Source of the DNA: Lelliottia sp. JS-SCA-14
GTDB lineage: Bacteria; Pseudomonadota; Gammaproteobacteria; Enterobacterales; Enterobacteriaceae
Reading direction: 5' to 3'
Length of the DNA stretch: 64,000 nucleotides
Assembly (NCBI RefSeq): GCF_035593345.1
Contig: NZ_CP141606.1
Location: 2,170,001-2,234,000 of the forward strand
Positions 35,892 through 47,409 of the stretch are shown here, piece after piece (the stretch's first letter is position 1; each line of letters starts with the position of its first letter). Both the position numbers and the translations under genes were made by a program. The notes beneath the pieces were generated by a model that had not been told where the DNA came from, did not search any database, and saw only the letters and a program-made list of their open reading frames with translations.

Positions 35892-37409
35892 TTACTGCTG
35901 CGAAGCCGCAGGTTCAGACGGTTCAGGCATTCCCAGCGTTGGCATCCCGAACATGCCGACGAAATCTTCCAGCGGCATTTTCTGCCCGTTCAGCGTCACC
36001 TGGCCGTTCGCATACTGCAGGCTGGTGCCGATCACGTTATCTTCCAGCGTCGTGATGCGGAACATCTGGCCCATCGCCGCCATGCCTTTCACCTGCTGGC
36101 TTGCCAGCTTCGCGGCGTCGGCGTCGTTATACCCTTCAAGCTTCGCAATCTGGGTCATAAACTCGGTCGCCATATCCACCGGAATGGTCAGCTTGCTGTC
36201 GATGGATTTCACGCTGCGATCCACTTCCTGCGCCAGCGTCTGCGCTTCACCGGTCGCCGTTGCCGGATCTTTCAGGAACAGAGACAGGTTAAAGTTGGTT
36301 TCGCCTTTGCTGTTTTTCCAGCTCAGCGGAGCGATGGTGATCACCGGTTCGCCTTTCAGCAGCAGCGGCAGGTTGCTTAGCAGCGCATCCATCGCTTTTT
36401 GCTGATACAGCTCAGGGTTCTTAGTCATCAGCTCTTTATCAGCGAGCAGCGCCTGGCTTTGCGCGCGATACTGCTGGCTAAACTGGTGCCACGCCTGGCC
36501 ATCGATATTGCCGATTTTCAGGGTCATTTTGCTGGAGCCCAGATCCTGGTTCTGCACTTTCAGGCTCTTCAGGCTGTAATCCAGCTGGCTGTTAACGGTT
36601 TTCTCGTCTTTAGAGATATCAGATTGACCGTTCAGATCCATCCCTTCCAGCACGGCCATCTCTTTGCCTTCCACAGAAATCGCCAGTTTATCGAGGCTGA
36701 TTTTCTGATCGCCGATGCGTTCATCAAAACTGGTCAGGCGGCTGTTGCCGTCTGCTTTCAGATTATTGAAGGTCATCTGGACTTTCTGATTGTATTCGTT
36801 GACCGCGTTCACCAGGCCGCTTTCCGCCGAGCCGCTCAGGGAGAAGACGTTACCCTCGCGATCCGCATCCAGTTTGAAATCGCCGCCGCTGAAGGCCACT
36901 TTCTCGTCGCCTTTTTCGTAGTTCAGCGCTTTCAGGGCAATATCAGAGCTGGTATCACCGGCGTAGCTAATGCGCGTATCAATCACAAACGGAGATTCGT
37001 TCTTCGCCAGATCGAACAGCGGCTTAGTCGCTTCGTTGTTCACAAGCGTTGTTTTCACCGATGCCATGGAAGGGATCAGGTTGAAATGCTTAAGCTGCGC
37101 CAGCGGGAAGGGACCATGATCGACCACTTCGTCCAGCACCACGCTCTGACCGGCTTTCAGCCAGCCGTTCTCAGCTCCCGCAACCGGCTTCACGACCAGC
37201 TGCATATGGCTCTTGAAGACGCCGCGCTGATAGTTCTGATAGCTCAGTTCCAGCCCGGCTTCCGGTGCTGTGCGTTTGATTTCGCCGTTGGCCTGCGCCA
37301 CCATTTCGGCCAGACGGCCTTCCAGCTGCTTGCCTGTAAACCATGACGCACCCGTCCAGACAACCCCTAATGCGACAACAACGCCAACCGCTACAACCGA
37401 TTTTTTCAT
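35892..37409 (-). CDS. ydgA: DUF945 family protein YdgA
   Basis: A 505-residue protein with an N-terminal signal-anchor (about residues 4-24) and a long periplasmic region of DUF945 type, rich in beta structure. The function is unknown; E. coli YdgA is inner-membrane associated and dimeric. The proline/serine-rich end (GMPEPSEPAASQQ) is typical. It lies downstream of manA but separated by a hairpin terminator. Confidence 0.92.
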   Translation of the reverse strand: MKKSVVAVGVVVALGVVWTGASWFTGKQLEGRLAEMVAQANGEIKRTAPEAGLELSYQNYQRGVFKSHMQLVVKPVAGAENGWLKAGQSVVLDEVVDHGPFPLAQLKHFNLIPSMASVKTTLVNNEATKPLFDLAKNESPFVIDTRISYAGDTSSDIALKALNYEKGDEKVAFSGGDFKLDADREGNVFSLSGSAESGLVNAVNEYNQKVQMTFNNLKADGNSRLTSFDERIGDQKISLDKLAISVEGKEMAVLEGMDLNGQSDISKDEKTVNSQLDYSLKSLKVQNQDLGSSKMTLKIGNIDGQAWHQFSQQYRAQSQALLADKELMTKNPELYQQKAMDALLSNLPLLLKGEPVITIAPLSWKNSKGETNFNLSLFLKDPATATGEAQTLAQEVDRSVKSIDSKLTIPVDMATEFMTQIAKLEGYNDADAAKLASQQVKGMAAMGQMFRITTLEDNVIGTSLQYANGQVTLNGQKMPLEDFVGMFGMPTLGMPEPSEPAASQQ

Positions 37410-37431
37410 CGTGATTATCCCTAAAATGAAA

Positions 37432-37453
37432 CCAGGCGGTAGAAACCGCCTGG
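37432..37453 (-). terminator. Terminator between manA and ydgA
   Basis: 9-bp perfect stem CCAGGCGGT / ACCGCCTGG with a 4-nt loop. On the minus strand it is followed by TTTCATTTT. It lies between the manA stop and the ydgA start. Confidence 0.75.
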
Positions 37454-37496
37454 AGATATAAAGCCTGTAACTAGCTTAGCAAGAGAGTCGATAAAC

Positions 37497-38672
37497 TTAT
37501 AGCTTATTGAAGACTCGGGCCAAACGGCCCTTACCGCTGATGCTAATCGGGGACTCATTCGCCGCCACAAACGCCGACTCACCCGGCTTCAGCACCAGGC
37601 GCTGCTCGCCTTTGCTCAGCACCGCTTCGCCTTCGACGCAGAACAGGATCGCCGCGCTCTGCTGGGAAACCGCCGTCTCTGTCGCGCTCAGGTCGTGCAG
37701 GGCAAAGGCAAAATCGTCAACCGGGATCGGGAAGTCCAGCTCCGCACCGTTTTTCACCGGCTGGGTCAGCAGCTCTGCCGCCGGTTTTGCCACGAATTTG
37801 ACGTTCGCCACCAGTTCAGGGATGTCGATGTACTTCGGCGTCAGACCGGCGCGCAGCACGTTGTCAGAGTTCGCCATCACTTCCAGCGCCACGCCCTGCA
37901 GGTAGGCATGCGGGGTTTCGGCAAACAGGAACATCGCGTCGCCCGGATTGAGTTTCACCACGTTCAGCAGCAGCGGGGAGAACAGGCCGCTGTCGTTCGG
38001 GTAGAATTCAGAGATCAAACGAATGGTCTGCCACGGCTCGCCCTGCTGGCTGTTGAGTGCCGCTTTGAGCACCGCCAGCGCGTGGGATTTTTCGTCGTCC
38101 TGCATGTTCAGCAGGCTGGCAAACAGCTGGCTCAGGCCCGCTGCGTCCGGGTTTTCGAGGAAATGGGCGATGGCGTGATGCGCGCCTGCGACCGGTTGCA
38201 GCAGAGAGACAATCTCGGAGAACTCGCGGAAGGCGTTCATCGCCAGGAACGGCGTTAAGGCGAAGACCAGTTCCGGTTTGTGGTTCGGATCTTTGTAGTT
38301 ACGCTCGGCGGCATCCAGCGGAATACCCGCTTTATTCTCTTTCGCAAAACCGATCTCAGAGGCTTTCTTGTTCGGGTGAACCTGGATGGAGAGCGGCTGC
38401 GCGGCGCACAGCACTTTGAACAGGAACGGCAGTTCGCCAAAACGTTCGGCAACCGCATCGCCCAGCAGCGCGGCTTTGTCCGCGTCGATTACGTCACGCA
38501 GAGAGCGGACCTGGCCGCTGGCGTCTTCAATTTTTGAGCTGCTCTTCGGGTGCGCGCCCATCCACAGCTCCGCCATCGGCAGGTTGTCGGGATTCGCGAT
38601 ACCGTAGAGATCCGTTAACGCAGTTTGACTTCCCCAGGCATAGTTCTGCACTGAGTTGATGAGTTTTTGCAT
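37497..38672 (-). CDS. manA: Mannose-6-phosphate isomerase
   Basis: A 391-residue type I zinc isomerase interconverting mannose-6-P and fructose-6-P. Zinc ligands Gln97 and His99 are in QPLSIQVHPNKKAS, with a further glutamate and histidine downstream. I start at MQKLINSVQNYAWG; an upstream ATG adds six residues. It is divergent from fumA across a 200-bp promoter region, as in E. coli. Confidence 0.96.
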   Translation of the reverse strand: MQKLINSVQNYAWGSQTALTDLYGIANPDNLPMAELWMGAHPKSSSKIEDASGQVRSLRDVIDADKAALLGDAVAERFGELPFLFKVLCAAQPLSIQVHPNKKASEIGFAKENKAGIPLDAAERNYKDPNHKPELVFALTPFLAMNAFREFSEIVSLLQPVAGAHHAIAHFLENPDAAGLSQLFASLLNMQDDEKSHALAVLKAALNSQQGEPWQTIRLISEFYPNDSGLFSPLLLNVVKLNPGDAMFLFAETPHAYLQGVALEVMANSDNVLRAGLTPKYIDIPELVANVKFVAKPAAELLTQPVKNGAELDFPIPVDDFAFALHDLSATETAVSQQSAAILFCVEGEAVLSKGEQRLVLKPGESAFVAANESPISISGKGRLARVFNKL

Positions 38673-38872
38673 TATCAAGCCCTGTTTCAAATGTGGAATT
38701 ATCTTCGCGTATTAAAGCAATAAACCGCCCGGAAGTAACCTGCACATGTAAAAAGTCGTACTAGTCTCAGTTTTTGTTAAAAAATTGTGTAGGATAAGCA
38801 AACTCGCTTTTAAGCAGGGCAGCGGAACATCTGCTCTTAAATAACCAGACCGAAGCAGTAAGTGAGAGAACA

Positions 38873-40519
38873 ATGTCGAACAAACCCTTTCATTATCAAG
38901 ATCCCTTCCCGCTGGCGAAGGATCAGACCGAATACTATCTGTTAACATCTGACCACGTCTCTGTCGCTGAATTCGAAGGGCAGGAGATCCTCAAAGTTGA
39001 CCCTCAGGCGCTGACCTTACTCGCGCAGCACGCCTTCCACGATGCCTCCTTTATGCTGCGCCCGGCGCATCAGCAGCAGGTGGCCGATATCCTGAGCGAT
39101 CCGCAGGCCAGTGAAAACGACAAATACGTCGCGCTGCAGTTCCTGCGTAACTCCGATATCGCCGCGAAAGGCATTCTGCCGACCTGTCAGGACACGGGCA
39201 CCGCGATCATCACCGGCAAAAAAGGCCAGCGCGTCTGGACCGGCGGCGGTGACGAGGCTGCCCTGGCGCACGGTGTGTACAACACCTACATCGAAGATAA
39301 CCTGCGCTATTCGCAAAACGCGGCGCTGGATATGTACAAAGAGGTCAACACCGGCACCAACCTCCCGGCGCAGATTGACCTCTACAGCGTCGACGGCGAC
39401 GAGTACAAATTCCTGTGCATCGCCAAAGGCGGCGGCTCTGCCAACAAAACCTATCTGTACCAGGAAACCAAAGCGCTGCTCTCACCGGGCAAGCTGAAAA
39501 ACTACCTGGTCGAGAAGATGCGCACCCTCGGCACGGCTGCCTGCCCGCCGTATCACATCGCGTTTGTTATCGGCGGGACTTCCGCGGAAAGCACTCTGAA
39601 AACCGTCAAACTGGCCTCGACCAAATACTATGACGGTCTGCCGACGGAAGGGAACGAACACGGTCAGGCGTTCCGCGACGTTCAGCTTGAGCAGGAGCTG
39701 CTGACAGAAGCGCAGAACTTAGGTTTAGGCGCGCAGTTTGGCGGGAAATATTTCGCCCACGATATCCGCGTGATCCGTCTCCCGCGTCACGGTGCCTCTT
39801 GCCCGGTCGGGATGGGCGTCTCCTGTTCAGCGGATCGCAACATCAAAGCGAAGATCAACCGCGACGGTATCTGGATCGAAAAACTGGAAAACAATCCGGG
39901 GAAATACATTCCGGAAGAGCTGCGCAAAGCCGGTGAGGGCGAGGCGGTGCATGTCGATCTCAACCGTCCGATGAGCGAGATCCTGGCGCAGCTGTCCCAG
40001 TATCCGGTGTCGACGCGTCTGTCGCTGAACGGCACCATTATCGTCGGGCGCGACATCGCGCATGCCAAATTGCAGGAGCGTCTGGATAACGGCGAAGGGC
40101 TGCCGCAGTACGTGAAAGATCACCCGATCTATTATGCGGGACCGGCGAAAACGCCAGAGGGTTATGCCTCGGGTTCACTCGGCCCGACCACGGCTGGGCG
40201 CATGGATTCCTACGTGGATCAGCTGCAGGCCAACGGCGGGAGCATGATCATGCTCGCCAAAGGCAACCGCAGCCAGCAGGTGACGGATGCGTGCCACAAG
40301 CACGGCGGGTTCTATCTCGGCAGTATCGGCGGCCCGGCTGCGGTTCTGGCGCAGGGCAGCATCAAGAGCCTGGAGTGCGTGGAGTATCCGGAGCTGGGGA
40401 TGGAGGCTATCTGGAAAATTGAAGTGGAAGATTTCCCGGCGTTTATCCTTGTGGATGACAAAGGCAACGACTTCTTCAAACAGATCCAGTCGTCCCAGTG
40501 TTCGGCGTGCGTTAAGTAG
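38873..40519 (+). CDS. fumA: Class I fumarase (4Fe-4S), aerobic/microaerobic
   Basis: A 548-residue oxygen-labile fumarate hydratase interconverting fumarate and malate. Cys105 in LPTCQDTGT and two later cysteines (in [10 protein letters not shown] and the [11 protein letters not shown] region or nearby) hold the 4Fe-4S cluster. The C-terminus ends in [10 protein letters not shown] possible promoter is TTGTTA ... TAGGAT at about 38775-38803. E. coli fumA is controlled by ArcA, FNR and CRP; fnr itself is in this window. Confidence 0.95.
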   Translation: MSNKPFHYQDPFPLAKDQTEYYLLTSDHVSVAEFEGQEILKVDPQALTLLAQHAFHDASFMLRPAHQQQVADILSDPQASENDKYVALQFLRNSDIAAKGILPTCQDTGTAIITGKKGQRVWTGGGDEAALAHGVYNTYIEDNLRYSQNAALDMYKEVNTGTNLPAQIDLYSVDGDEYKFLCIAKGGGSANKTYLYQETKALLSPGKLKNYLVEKMRTLGTAACPPYHIAFVIGGTSAESTLKTVKLASTKYYDGLPTEGNEHGQAFRDVQLEQELLTEAQNLGLGAQFGGKYFAHDIRVIRLPRHGASCPVGMGVSCSADRNIKAKINRDGIWIEKLENNPGKYIPEELRKAGEGEAVHVDLNRPMSEILAQLSQYPVSTRLSLNGTIIVGRDIAHAKLQERLDNGEGLPQYVKDHPIYYAGPAKTPEGYASGSLGPTTAGRMDSYVDQLQANGGSMIMLAKGNRSQQVTDACHKHGGFYLGSIGGPAAVLAQGSIKSLECVEYPELGMEAIWKIEVEDFPAFILVDDKGNDFFKQIQSSQCSACVK

Positions 40520-40529
40520 TTTTTAAACA

Positions 40530-40640
40530 GTGCCCGGCCCACGGTTTTGTAACCGTAGGTCGGGTAAGCGAAGCGCCACCCGACACAAAAACCGCAGAAT
40601 CCCGGACTGGCGATACGTAGCCGCCACCCGACACAAAAAG
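40530..40640. repeat. REP-like repeats between fumA and fumC
   Basis: Several diverged REP hairpins (TAGGTCGGGTAAGCGAAGCG with CCACCCGAC, and two copies of CGCCACCCGACACAAAAA). They separate fumA from the independently regulated fumC. Confidence 0.7.
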
Positions 40641-40736
40641 AGCGCACAAAGCGCCATACCGTTTTTTTGAAGCAAACAATACTTAATCCAGCATGTGAGC
40701 AATGTCGCCAACTTCATTGTTATCAAGGAGAAAGTA

Positions 40737-42131
40737 ATGACCACCAATCGTCGCGAGAAAGATTCAATGGGTGCCATCGACGTCCCGGCTGACAAGCTGT
40801 GGGGCGCGCAGACCCAGCGCTCGCTGGAGCATTTCCGTATCTCAACGGAGAAAATGCCCGTCTCGCTGATCCACGCTCTGGCGCTGACCAAACGCGCTGC
40901 CGCGAAAGTTAACCAGGATTTAGGCCTGCTGAGCGCCGAGAAAGCGACGGCCATTATCAGCGCCGCCGATGAAGTGCTGGCCGACAAACACCCCGACGAA
41001 TTCCCGCTTGCCATCTGGCAGACCGGCTCCGGCACCCAAAGCAACATGAACATGAACGAAGTGCTGGCCAACCGCGCGAGCGAGCTGCTGGGCGGCGTCC
41101 GCGGTATGGAGCGCAAGGTCCACCCGAACGATGACGTCAACAAAAGCCAAAGCTCGAACGACGTCTTCCCGACCGCCATGCACGTGGCGGCGATCATTGG
41201 CCTGCGCGAGCACCTCATTCCGCAGCTGAAGGTGCTGACCCAAACCCTGAGCGAAAAATCACAGGCGTTCAGCGACATCGTCAAAATTGGCCGCACCCAC
41301 TTACAGGACGCCACGCCGCTCACCCTCGGCCAGGAGATCTCCGGCTGGGTAGCGATGCTCGAGCACAACCTCAGGCATATCGACCACAGCCTGCCGCATC
41401 TCTGTGAGCTGGCGCTGGGCGGCACGGCGGTGGGGACCGGGCTAAACACCCACCCGGAATATGCCGTGCGGGTGGCGAAAGAGCTGACGGCGATCACCGG
41501 ACAACCCTTCGTCACTGCGCCGAATAAATTCGAAGCCCTCGGCACCTGCGATGCGCTGGTTCACGCCCACGGTGCGCTGAAAGGGCTGGCTGCCTCGCTG
41601 ATGAAAATCGCCAACGACGTGCGCTGGCTGGCGTCCGGCCCGCGCTGCGGTATCGGCGAAATCAGCATTCCGGAAAACGAACCGGGCAGCTCCATCATGC
41701 CGGGCAAGGTCAACCCGACCCAGTGCGAAGCCATGACCATGCTCTGCTGTCAGGCGATCGGTAACGACGTGGCGGTGAACTTAGGTGGGGCGTCGGGCAA
41801 CTTTGAGCTCAACGTCTATCGCCCGATGGTGATCCATAACTTCCTGCAATCCGTGCGCCTGCTGGCGGATGGCATGGAGAGCTTCAACGAGCACTGCGCG
41901 ACGGGCATTGAGCCAAACCGGGAGCGCATCAGCCAGCTGCTGAACGAATCCCTGATGCTGGTGACGGCGCTCAACACCCACATTGGCTACGACAAAGCGG
42001 CGGAAATCGCCAAAAAAGCGCACAAAGAGGGGCTGACGCTGAAAGCCTCAGCCCTGGCGCTGGGCTATCTCACCGAGGCCGAGTTTGATGCCTGGGTACG
42101 CCCGGAAGAGATGGTCGGCAGCATGAAATAA
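40737..42131 (+). CDS. fumC: Class II fumarase (iron-independent)
   Basis: A 464-residue stable homotetrameric fumarase. The signature [11 protein letters not shown] (about 316-326) carries the catalytic serine loop; [13 protein letters not shown] and [10 protein letters not shown] are the other conserved regions. It keeps the TCA cycle running when FumA is damaged by superoxide or iron is scarce. AAGGAG lies 7 nt upstream of the ATG at 40737; a GTG-started reading 14 codons longer is rejected. It ends exactly where convergent tus ends. Confidence 0.96.
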   Translation: MTTNRREKDSMGAIDVPADKLWGAQTQRSLEHFRISTEKMPVSLIHALALTKRAAAKVNQDLGLLSAEKATAIISAADEVLADKHPDEFPLAIWQTGSGTQSNMNMNEVLANRASELLGGVRGMERKVHPNDDVNKSQSSNDVFPTAMHVAAIIGLREHLIPQLKVLTQTLSEKSQAFSDIVKIGRTHLQDATPLTLGQEISGWVAMLEHNLRHIDHSLPHLCELALGGTAVGTGLNTHPEYAVRVAKELTAITGQPFVTAPNKFEALGTCDALVHAHGALKGLAASLMKIANDVRWLASGPRCGIGEISIPENEPGSSIMPGKVNPTQCEAMTMLCCQAIGNDVAVNLGGASGNFELNVYRPMVIHNFLQSVRLLADGMESFNEHCATGIEPNRERISQLLNESLMLVTALNTHIGYDKAAEIAKKAHKEGLTLKASALALGYLTEAEFDAWVRPEEMVGSMK

Positions 42132-43061
42132 TCACTCCGCCACATACAGGTGCAGCCGCGGAATAATCAATCGCAGCGGCTGTGCCTGCGGTTTATAACG
42201 ATGCTGAATATTTTCGGCATCGTAATTCAGCAGCTCGCCGATATCCGGCACCATCGCCCCTTGTTCCGTGTCATACAGGGCAATCAGCGGCGTCGGGCAG
42301 GCGTACTGCACCTGCTTCTGCTCACCGGAATACCAGACGCGCGCAATCGGCTGCACTTTCACCGGACGTTTGATTTTAAGACGCGCATCGTCAGGCAGGG
42401 CGGCGATACTCTCGTACTCCTGCTCGAGGCGCTCGATCCACTGTTCCCGCGACCAGGGGGCCATGGTGCGCGGGGATTTCAGGCTCTTCTCGAGCATCGA
42501 CAGCACCTCGTTGCGGGTAAAATTCTTGATGATGTGCTTGTTCGCCCAGCCAAAGCGCAGGGTCGCCGGGTGGCGCAGGAGCGTCAGGGAGCGGTAGGCG
42601 TTGAGGGTAATCAGGCCCGGCAGCTGGCGATGCACCCACTCAAAGCGCGCGGCGGGAGCCAGGCCTGACTCTTCGGTGACAATCTTCTCAAACTGCGCCT
42701 TAAGGGCGTTAATGTGGGCAATCTGGTTTTCAATCTGCTCGCGCAGGGGGCCGTCGCACTGCAGGCATATCACGCCCGGCAGCCGCACGGCGGCTTTGCT
42801 GCTGCGGTTTTCCGACTGCTGCTGGATAAAAAGATGGCGGTAGTGGGCGAGCGTCAGTTCCAGCGCTTCCTTGCCGATATGCTGCTTCACCTCAATCACA
42901 TCCAGCGGATCGTGCTCCGCGCCTTTGACCACATCCGGCAGAGTGAAGACGCGCGCGGCCAGCAGTCGGCAGCTTTTGAGCCGTTCGCACAGGCTCATCA
43001 GCTCGTGCTCTATCTGGTGAAAAGTCGAATTCAGCCTTTCGAGAAGATCGTAAGTCGCCAT
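42132..43061 (-). CDS. tus: Replication terminus site-binding protein Tus
   Basis: A 309-residue monomeric protein that binds Ter sites and arrests replication forks from one side. The fork-locking residues Phe140 and His144 ([11 protein letters not shown]) are conserved at the same numbers as in E. coli, and the DNA-binding [13 protein letters not shown] is intact. A Ter site lies directly upstream of its start, so Tus should repress itself. It is convergent with fumC, with no gap between the stop codons. Confidence 0.95.
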   Translation of the reverse strand: MATYDLLERLNSTFHQIEHELMSLCERLKSCRLLAARVFTLPDVVKGAEHDPLDVIEVKQHIGKEALELTLAHYRHLFIQQQSENRSSKAAVRLPGVICLQCDGPLREQIENQIAHINALKAQFEKIVTEESGLAPAARFEWVHRQLPGLITLNAYRSLTLLRHPATLRFGWANKHIIKNFTRNEVLSMLEKSLKSPRTMAPWSREQWIERLEQEYESIAALPDDARLKIKRPVKVQPIARVWYSGEQKQVQYACPTPLIALYDTEQGAMVPDIGELLNYDAENIQHRYKPQAQPLRLIIPRLHLYVAE

Positions 43062-43070
43062 AAAACACTC

Positions 43071-43093
43071 TCAGTAGTTACAACATACTTACT
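43071..43093 (-). other. Ter replication-arrest site (TerB-like) at the tus promoter
   Basis: Read on the minus strand, AGTAAGTATGTTGTAACTAC contains the conserved core GTATGTTGTAACTA, with the GTTGTAAC present in all strong Ter sites. It lies 9 bp upstream of tus, matching E. coli TerB. Which fork it blocks depends on the chromosome map, which this window does not give. Confidence 0.88.
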
Positions 43094-43237
43094 ATATAGC
43101 ACAGTGCGCCCGGTCAGGCTAGGGTGCGGATTCGGTCCGGCAGGCTAAAAGGGGCTTATCGATTGGGGGTTAACTATACGAATTTTGTATACTTTGCGTC
43201 TCTCATGCCCCCTCGGTTGATCCAGAACAGGTTAAAA

Positions 43238-43265
43238 GTATGATGAAAACCTAAAATCGTCACAC
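43238..43265. promoter_or_regulatory. NikR operator upstream of nikA
   Basis: GTATGA-N16-TCACAC differs by one base from the E. coli NikR palindrome GTATGA-N16-TCATAC. It lies 35 bp upstream of the nikA start. Nickel-loaded NikR, encoded at the end of the same cluster, should bind here and repress. Confidence 0.85.
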
Positions 43266-43299
43266 GTTTTAGCTACCCCGAAAGGGTAAGAGGCAACTT

Positions 43300-44871
43300 T
43301 TGTCCAGACCTGGCCGTATCCTCTGCGCGCTGCTGGCGTGCGCGTCGTTCTTCGCACAAGCCACCGCACCGGATGAACTGACAACCGCGTGGCCCGTCAA
43401 CGTTGGACCGCTTAATCCCCATCTTTATACGCCCAATCAAATGTTTGCCCAGAGCATGGTGTACGAGTCGCTTGTGAAGTATCAGGCCGATGGCTCGGTC
43501 AAACCCTGGCTGGCGAAAAGCTGGACCCACACGGCGGATGGCAAAACCTGGGTGTTTGCTCTGCGTGACGGTGTCACTTTTTCCAACGGTGAACCTTTTA
43601 ATGCGTTCGCCGCTGCCGAGAACTTTCGCGCCGTGCTGGATAACCGCCAGCGCCACGCGTGGCTGGAGCTGGCCCGACAGATCGTCGACGTCAAAGCCCT
43701 CAGCGATAACGAATTGCAAATCACCCTGAAAAGCGCCTATTACCCGTTCCTACAGGAACTCGCACTGCCGCGTCCTTTCCGCTTCATCGCCCCGTCGCAG
43801 TTTAAAAACAACGAAACGATGAACGGCATCAAAGCGCCAGTCGGCACCGGTCCATGGGTGCTGAAAGAGTCCAAACTCAACCAGTATGACGTGCTGGTGC
43901 GTAACGACCGTTACTGGGGTGAAAAGCCCGTCATCCGGCAGATCACGGTTAAAGTGATCCCGGACCCGACCACCCGCGCCGTGGCTTTTGAAACGGGCGA
44001 TATTGACCTGCTGTATGGCAATGAGGGGCTGCTCCCGCTCGATACCTTTGCCCGGTTCAGCCAGAGCGCGAACTATCGCACCCAGCTTTCCCAGCCCGTC
44101 GAAACGGTGATGCTCGCGCTCAATTCCGCTAAAGCGCCGACGGACGATCTGGCGGTGCGCGAAGCGCTGAACTACGCGGTCAACAAAAAATCCCTGATCG
44201 ACAACGCCCTCTACGGCACACAAAAAGTCGCGGACACGCTCTTTGCCCCGACGGTACCCTACGCGAACATTGGCCTGAAGCCGCGTCAGTACGATCCGCA
44301 GCAGGCCAAATCCCTGCTGGAGCAGGCGGGATGGAAGGTGCAGAGCGGAAAAGCCATCCGCGAGAAAAACGGCCAGCCGCTGCGGATTGAACTCTCCTAT
44401 ATCGGCACCGATGCCCTGAGCAAATCGATGGCGGAAATTATTCAGGCCGATATGCGTCAGGTGGGCGTCGATGTGGCGCTGGTCGGGGAAGAGGAGAGCA
44501 GCATTTACGCCCGTCAGCGCGACGGTCGCTTTGGCATGATCTTCAACCGCACCTGGGGCGCGCCTTACGACCCGCATGCCTTTATGAGCTCGATGCGCGT
44601 GCCATCCCACGCCGACTATCAGGCGCAGCTGGGCCTCGCGGATAAACCGGTTATCGACAAAGAGATTGGCGAAGTGCTCTCGACGAGCGATGAAGCGCAG
44701 CGTCAGGCGCTGTACCGCGATATCTTAACCCGCCTGCACAACGACGCGGTCTACCTGCCGATAAGCTACGTCTCGATGATGGTGGTGGCGAAGCCCGAGC
44801 TGGGCGTGATCCCGTTCGCGCCTGTTGCGTCCGATATTCCGTTCGAACAGATCCAACCGGTGAAACAGTAA
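43300..44871 (+). CDS. nikA: Nickel ABC transporter substrate-binding protein NikA
   Basis: A 523-residue periplasmic binding protein of the oligopeptide/nickel family (SBP_bac_5). Signal peptide to about residue 23, then [23 protein letters not shown] close to E. coli NikA throughout, including the [12 protein letters not shown] region with the histidine known to touch the nickel complex. The start appears to be TTG at 43300, with AAGAGG 6 nt upstream; no better ATG is available. Nickel serves hydrogenases in anaerobic growth. First gene of nikABCDE-R. Confidence 0.94.
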   Translation: MSRPGRILCALLACASFFAQATAPDELTTAWPVNVGPLNPHLYTPNQMFAQSMVYESLVKYQADGSVKPWLAKSWTHTADGKTWVFALRDGVTFSNGEPFNAFAAAENFRAVLDNRQRHAWLELARQIVDVKALSDNELQITLKSAYYPFLQELALPRPFRFIAPSQFKNNETMNGIKAPVGTGPWVLKESKLNQYDVLVRNDRYWGEKPVIRQITVKVIPDPTTRAVAFETGDIDLLYGNEGLLPLDTFARFSQSANYRTQLSQPVETVMLALNSAKAPTDDLAVREALNYAVNKKSLIDNALYGTQKVADTLFAPTVPYANIGLKPRQYDPQQAKSLLEQAGWKVQSGKAIREKNGQPLRIELSYIGTDALSKSMAEIIQADMRQVGVDVALVGEEESSIYARQRDGRFGMIFNRTWGAPYDPHAFMSSMRVPSHADYQAQLGLADKPVIDKEIGEVLSTSDEAQRQALYRDILTRLHNDAVYLPISYVSMMVVAKPELGVIPFAPVASDIPFEQIQPVKQ

Positions 44872-45815
44872 TGCTGCGCTATATCGTGCGGCGTGTGCTG
44901 CTCCTGATCCCGATGATTCTCGCCGCCTCGGTGATTATTTTTCTGATGCTGCGCCTCGGCACCGGCGACCCGGCGCTGGATTATCTGCGTCTGTCGAATC
45001 TGCCGCCCACGCCGGAAATGGTCGCCTCCACGCGCGTGATGCTCGGGCTGGATCAGCCGTTAATCGTGCAGTACGGCACCTGGCTGTGGCGGGCGCTGCA
45101 TCTGGATTTCGGCATCTCCTTTGCCACCCAGCGCCCGGTGCTGGACGATGTTCTGCATTTTCTGCCCGCCACGCTGCTGCTGGCCGGTGCGGCGCTGGTG
45201 CTTATCCTGCTTACCTCGGTGCCGCTGGGGATCTGGGCGGCGCGCCATCGCGACAGGCTGCCGGATTTCATCGTGCGGGTGATCTCGTTCCTCGGCGTCT
45301 CGATGCCCAATTTCTGGCTCGCCTTCCTGCTGGTGATGTGTTTTTCGGTATGGCTCAAATGGCTACCGGCGATGGGCTACGGCGACTGGCAGCACCTGAT
45401 TTTGCCTGCGGTGTCGATCGCCTTTATGTCGCTGGCGATTAACGCTCGGCTGCTGCGGGCCAGCATGCTCGACGTCGCCGGACAGCGGCACGTCACCTGG
45501 GCACGTCTGCGCGGGCTCAGCCATAAACAGACCGAGCGCCGCCACATTCTGCGCAACGCCTCGCTGCCGATGATCACCGCCGTGGGGATGCACATTGGCG
45601 AGCTGATCGGCGGGACGATGATCATCGAAAACATCTTTGCCTGGCCGGGCGTGGGGCGCTACGCCGTCTCGGCGATTTTTAATCGCGACTATCCGGTCAT
45701 CCAGTGCTTTACGCTGATCATGGTGGTGGTGTTTGTCCTCTGCAATCTGGCGGTGGACGTGCTGAACGCGGCACTCGACCCGCGCATTCGGCGTCATGAA
45801 GGAGCGCACGCATGA
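44871..45815 (+). CDS. nikB: Nickel ABC transporter permease NikB
   Basis: A 314-residue inner-membrane permease with about six helices and the binding-protein-dependent EAA-like loop ([20 protein letters not shown]). Its ATG overlaps the nikA stop (TAATG), implying coupling. It pairs with NikC to form the channel. Confidence 0.94.
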   Translation: MLRYIVRRVLLLIPMILAASVIIFLMLRLGTGDPALDYLRLSNLPPTPEMVASTRVMLGLDQPLIVQYGTWLWRALHLDFGISFATQRPVLDDVLHFLPATLLLAGAALVLILLTSVPLGIWAARHRDRLPDFIVRVISFLGVSMPNFWLAFLLVMCFSVWLKWLPAMGYGDWQHLILPAVSIAFMSLAINARLLRASMLDVAGQRHVTWARLRGLSHKQTERRHILRNASLPMITAVGMHIGELIGGTMIIENIFAWPGVGRYAVSAIFNRDYPVIQCFTLIMVVVFVLCNLAVDVLNAALDPRIRRHEGAHA

Positions 45816-46645
45816 ATTTCTATCGTTCCGCGCGTCTCTCCGTTCGCCTGGCGCTGGCGATCATCGCGCTGCTGGCGCTGATTGCGCTCACCAGCCAGTG
45901 GTGGCTGCCGTACGATCCGCAGGCGATTGATCTGCCTTCGCGGCTGCTGTCGCCCGACAGCCAGCACTGGCTGGGCACCGACCACCTCGGGCGCGACATT
46001 TTTTCTCGTTTACTGGCGGCGACGCGCGTGTCGCTGGGTTCGGTAATGGCCTGCCTGCTGTTAGTCCTGATTTTGGGCATGGTGATCGGCGGTGCTGCGG
46101 GGCTGCTCGGCGGACGTGTCGATCAGCTCACCATGCGCGTCGCGGATATGTTCATGACCTTTCCGACCTCGATTCTGTCGTTCTTCCTCGTGGGCGTGCT
46201 GGGAACGGGGCTGACCAACGTCATCATCGCCATCGCGCTCTCGCACTGGGCCTGGTACGCGCGGATGGTGCGCAGCCTGGTGATCGCCCTGCGTCAGCGG
46301 GAGTTCGTCCTCGCGTCGCGTCTTTCCGGGGCCGGGAATCTGCGCATTTTTATCGACCACCTCACGGGGGCCGCGCTGCCGTCGCTGCTGGTGCTGGCGA
46401 CGCTCGATATCGGCCACATGATGCTGCACGTCGCCGGGATGTCTTTCCTCGGCTTAGGCGTGACCGCGCCGACCGCCGAATGGGGCGTGATGATCAACGA
46501 CGCGCGCCAGTATATCTGGACCCAGCCGCTGCAGATGTTCTGGCCAGGGCTGGCGCTGTTTATCAGCGTGATGGCCTTTAACCTGGTGGGTGACGCCCTG
46601 CGCGATCACCTCGATCCTCATCTGGCCACGGAGCATGCCCACTGA
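45812..46645 (+). CDS. nikC: Nickel ABC transporter permease NikC
   Basis: A 277-residue permease, about six helices, with the N-terminal signature [18 protein letters not shown] ([18 protein letters not shown]) of OppC/NikC proteins and the EAA loop [15 protein letters not shown]. It overlaps nikB by 4 bp (ATGA) and nikD by 1 bp. It forms the heterodimeric pore with NikB. Confidence 0.94.
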   Translation: MNFYRSARLSVRLALAIIALLALIALTSQWWLPYDPQAIDLPSRLLSPDSQHWLGTDHLGRDIFSRLLAATRVSLGSVMACLLLVLILGMVIGGAAGLLGGRVDQLTMRVADMFMTFPTSILSFFLVGVLGTGLTNVIIAIALSHWAWYARMVRSLVIALRQREFVLASRLSGAGNLRIFIDHLTGAALPSLLVLATLDIGHMMLHVAGMSFLGLGVTAPTAEWGVMINDARQYIWTQPLQMFWPGLALFISVMAFNLVGDALRDHLDPHLATEHAH

Positions 46646-47409
46646 TGCCACAGCGTATTGATTTGCAGAATATTGTTCTCGAGGCGGATCGCACGTTAGT
46701 CAACGGCGTCTCGCTGACGCTGAAACGCGGGCGCGTACTGGCGCTGGTCGGCGGCAGCGGGAGCGGGAAATCCCTGACCTGCGCGGCCGCGCTCGGCGTG
46801 TTGCCTGCCGGTGTGCGTCAGACGGCGGGGCAGATTCTGGCCGACGGTCAGGAGATCACCCCGGCGTCCCTGCGGGGAATCAAGGTCGCGACCATTATGC
46901 AGAACCCGCGCAGCGCCTTTAATCCGCTGCATACCATGGCGACGCACGCCCGCGAGACCTGTCAGGCGCTGGGTAAAGCCTCGGATGACGCATCGCTTAT
47001 CGCGGCGTTAACTGCCGTTGGTCTGGAGGAGGCGGCACGCGTGCTGAAGCTCTATCCCTTCGAGATGAGCGGCGGCATGTTGCAGCGAATGATGATCGCC
47101 ATGGCGGTGCTGTGCGACGCGCCCTTTATTATTGCCGATGAGCCGACCACCGATCTGGATGCCGTCGCCCAGTCGCGGATTCTGGATCTGCTGGACGATA
47201 TCATGCACACCCGCGCGCCCGGTATGCTGCTGGTCACGCACGACATGGGCGTGGTCGCTCGCCTGGCGGATGACGTGGCGGTGATGGATCGCGGGGTGAT
47301 TGTCGAGCAGGGCGACGTGGAGAGGCTGTTTCGTGCGCCGGTACATCCGGTGACGCGCGGCCTGGTATCGGCACATCTGGCCCTGTATGGCATGGAGTTA
47401 GCTCAATGA
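46645..47409 (+). CDS. nikD: Nickel ABC transporter ATPase NikD
   Basis: A 254-residue ATPase. Walker [11 protein letters not shown] (about 35-44), ABC signature SGGMLQRMM, and Walker [13 protein letters not shown] are intact, and VTHDMGV holds the switch histidine. It overlaps nikC and nikE by 1 and 4 bp. It hydrolyses ATP with NikE to drive nickel import. Confidence 0.95.
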   Translation: MPQRIDLQNIVLEADRTLVNGVSLTLKRGRVLALVGGSGSGKSLTCAAALGVLPAGVRQTAGQILADGQEITPASLRGIKVATIMQNPRSAFNPLHTMATHARETCQALGKASDDASLIAALTAVGLEEAARVLKLYPFEMSGGMLQRMMIAMAVLCDAPFIIADEPTTDLDAVAQSRILDLLDDIMHTRAPGMLLVTHDMGVVARLADDVAVMDRGVIVEQGDVERLFRAPVHPVTRGLVSAHLALYGMELAQ

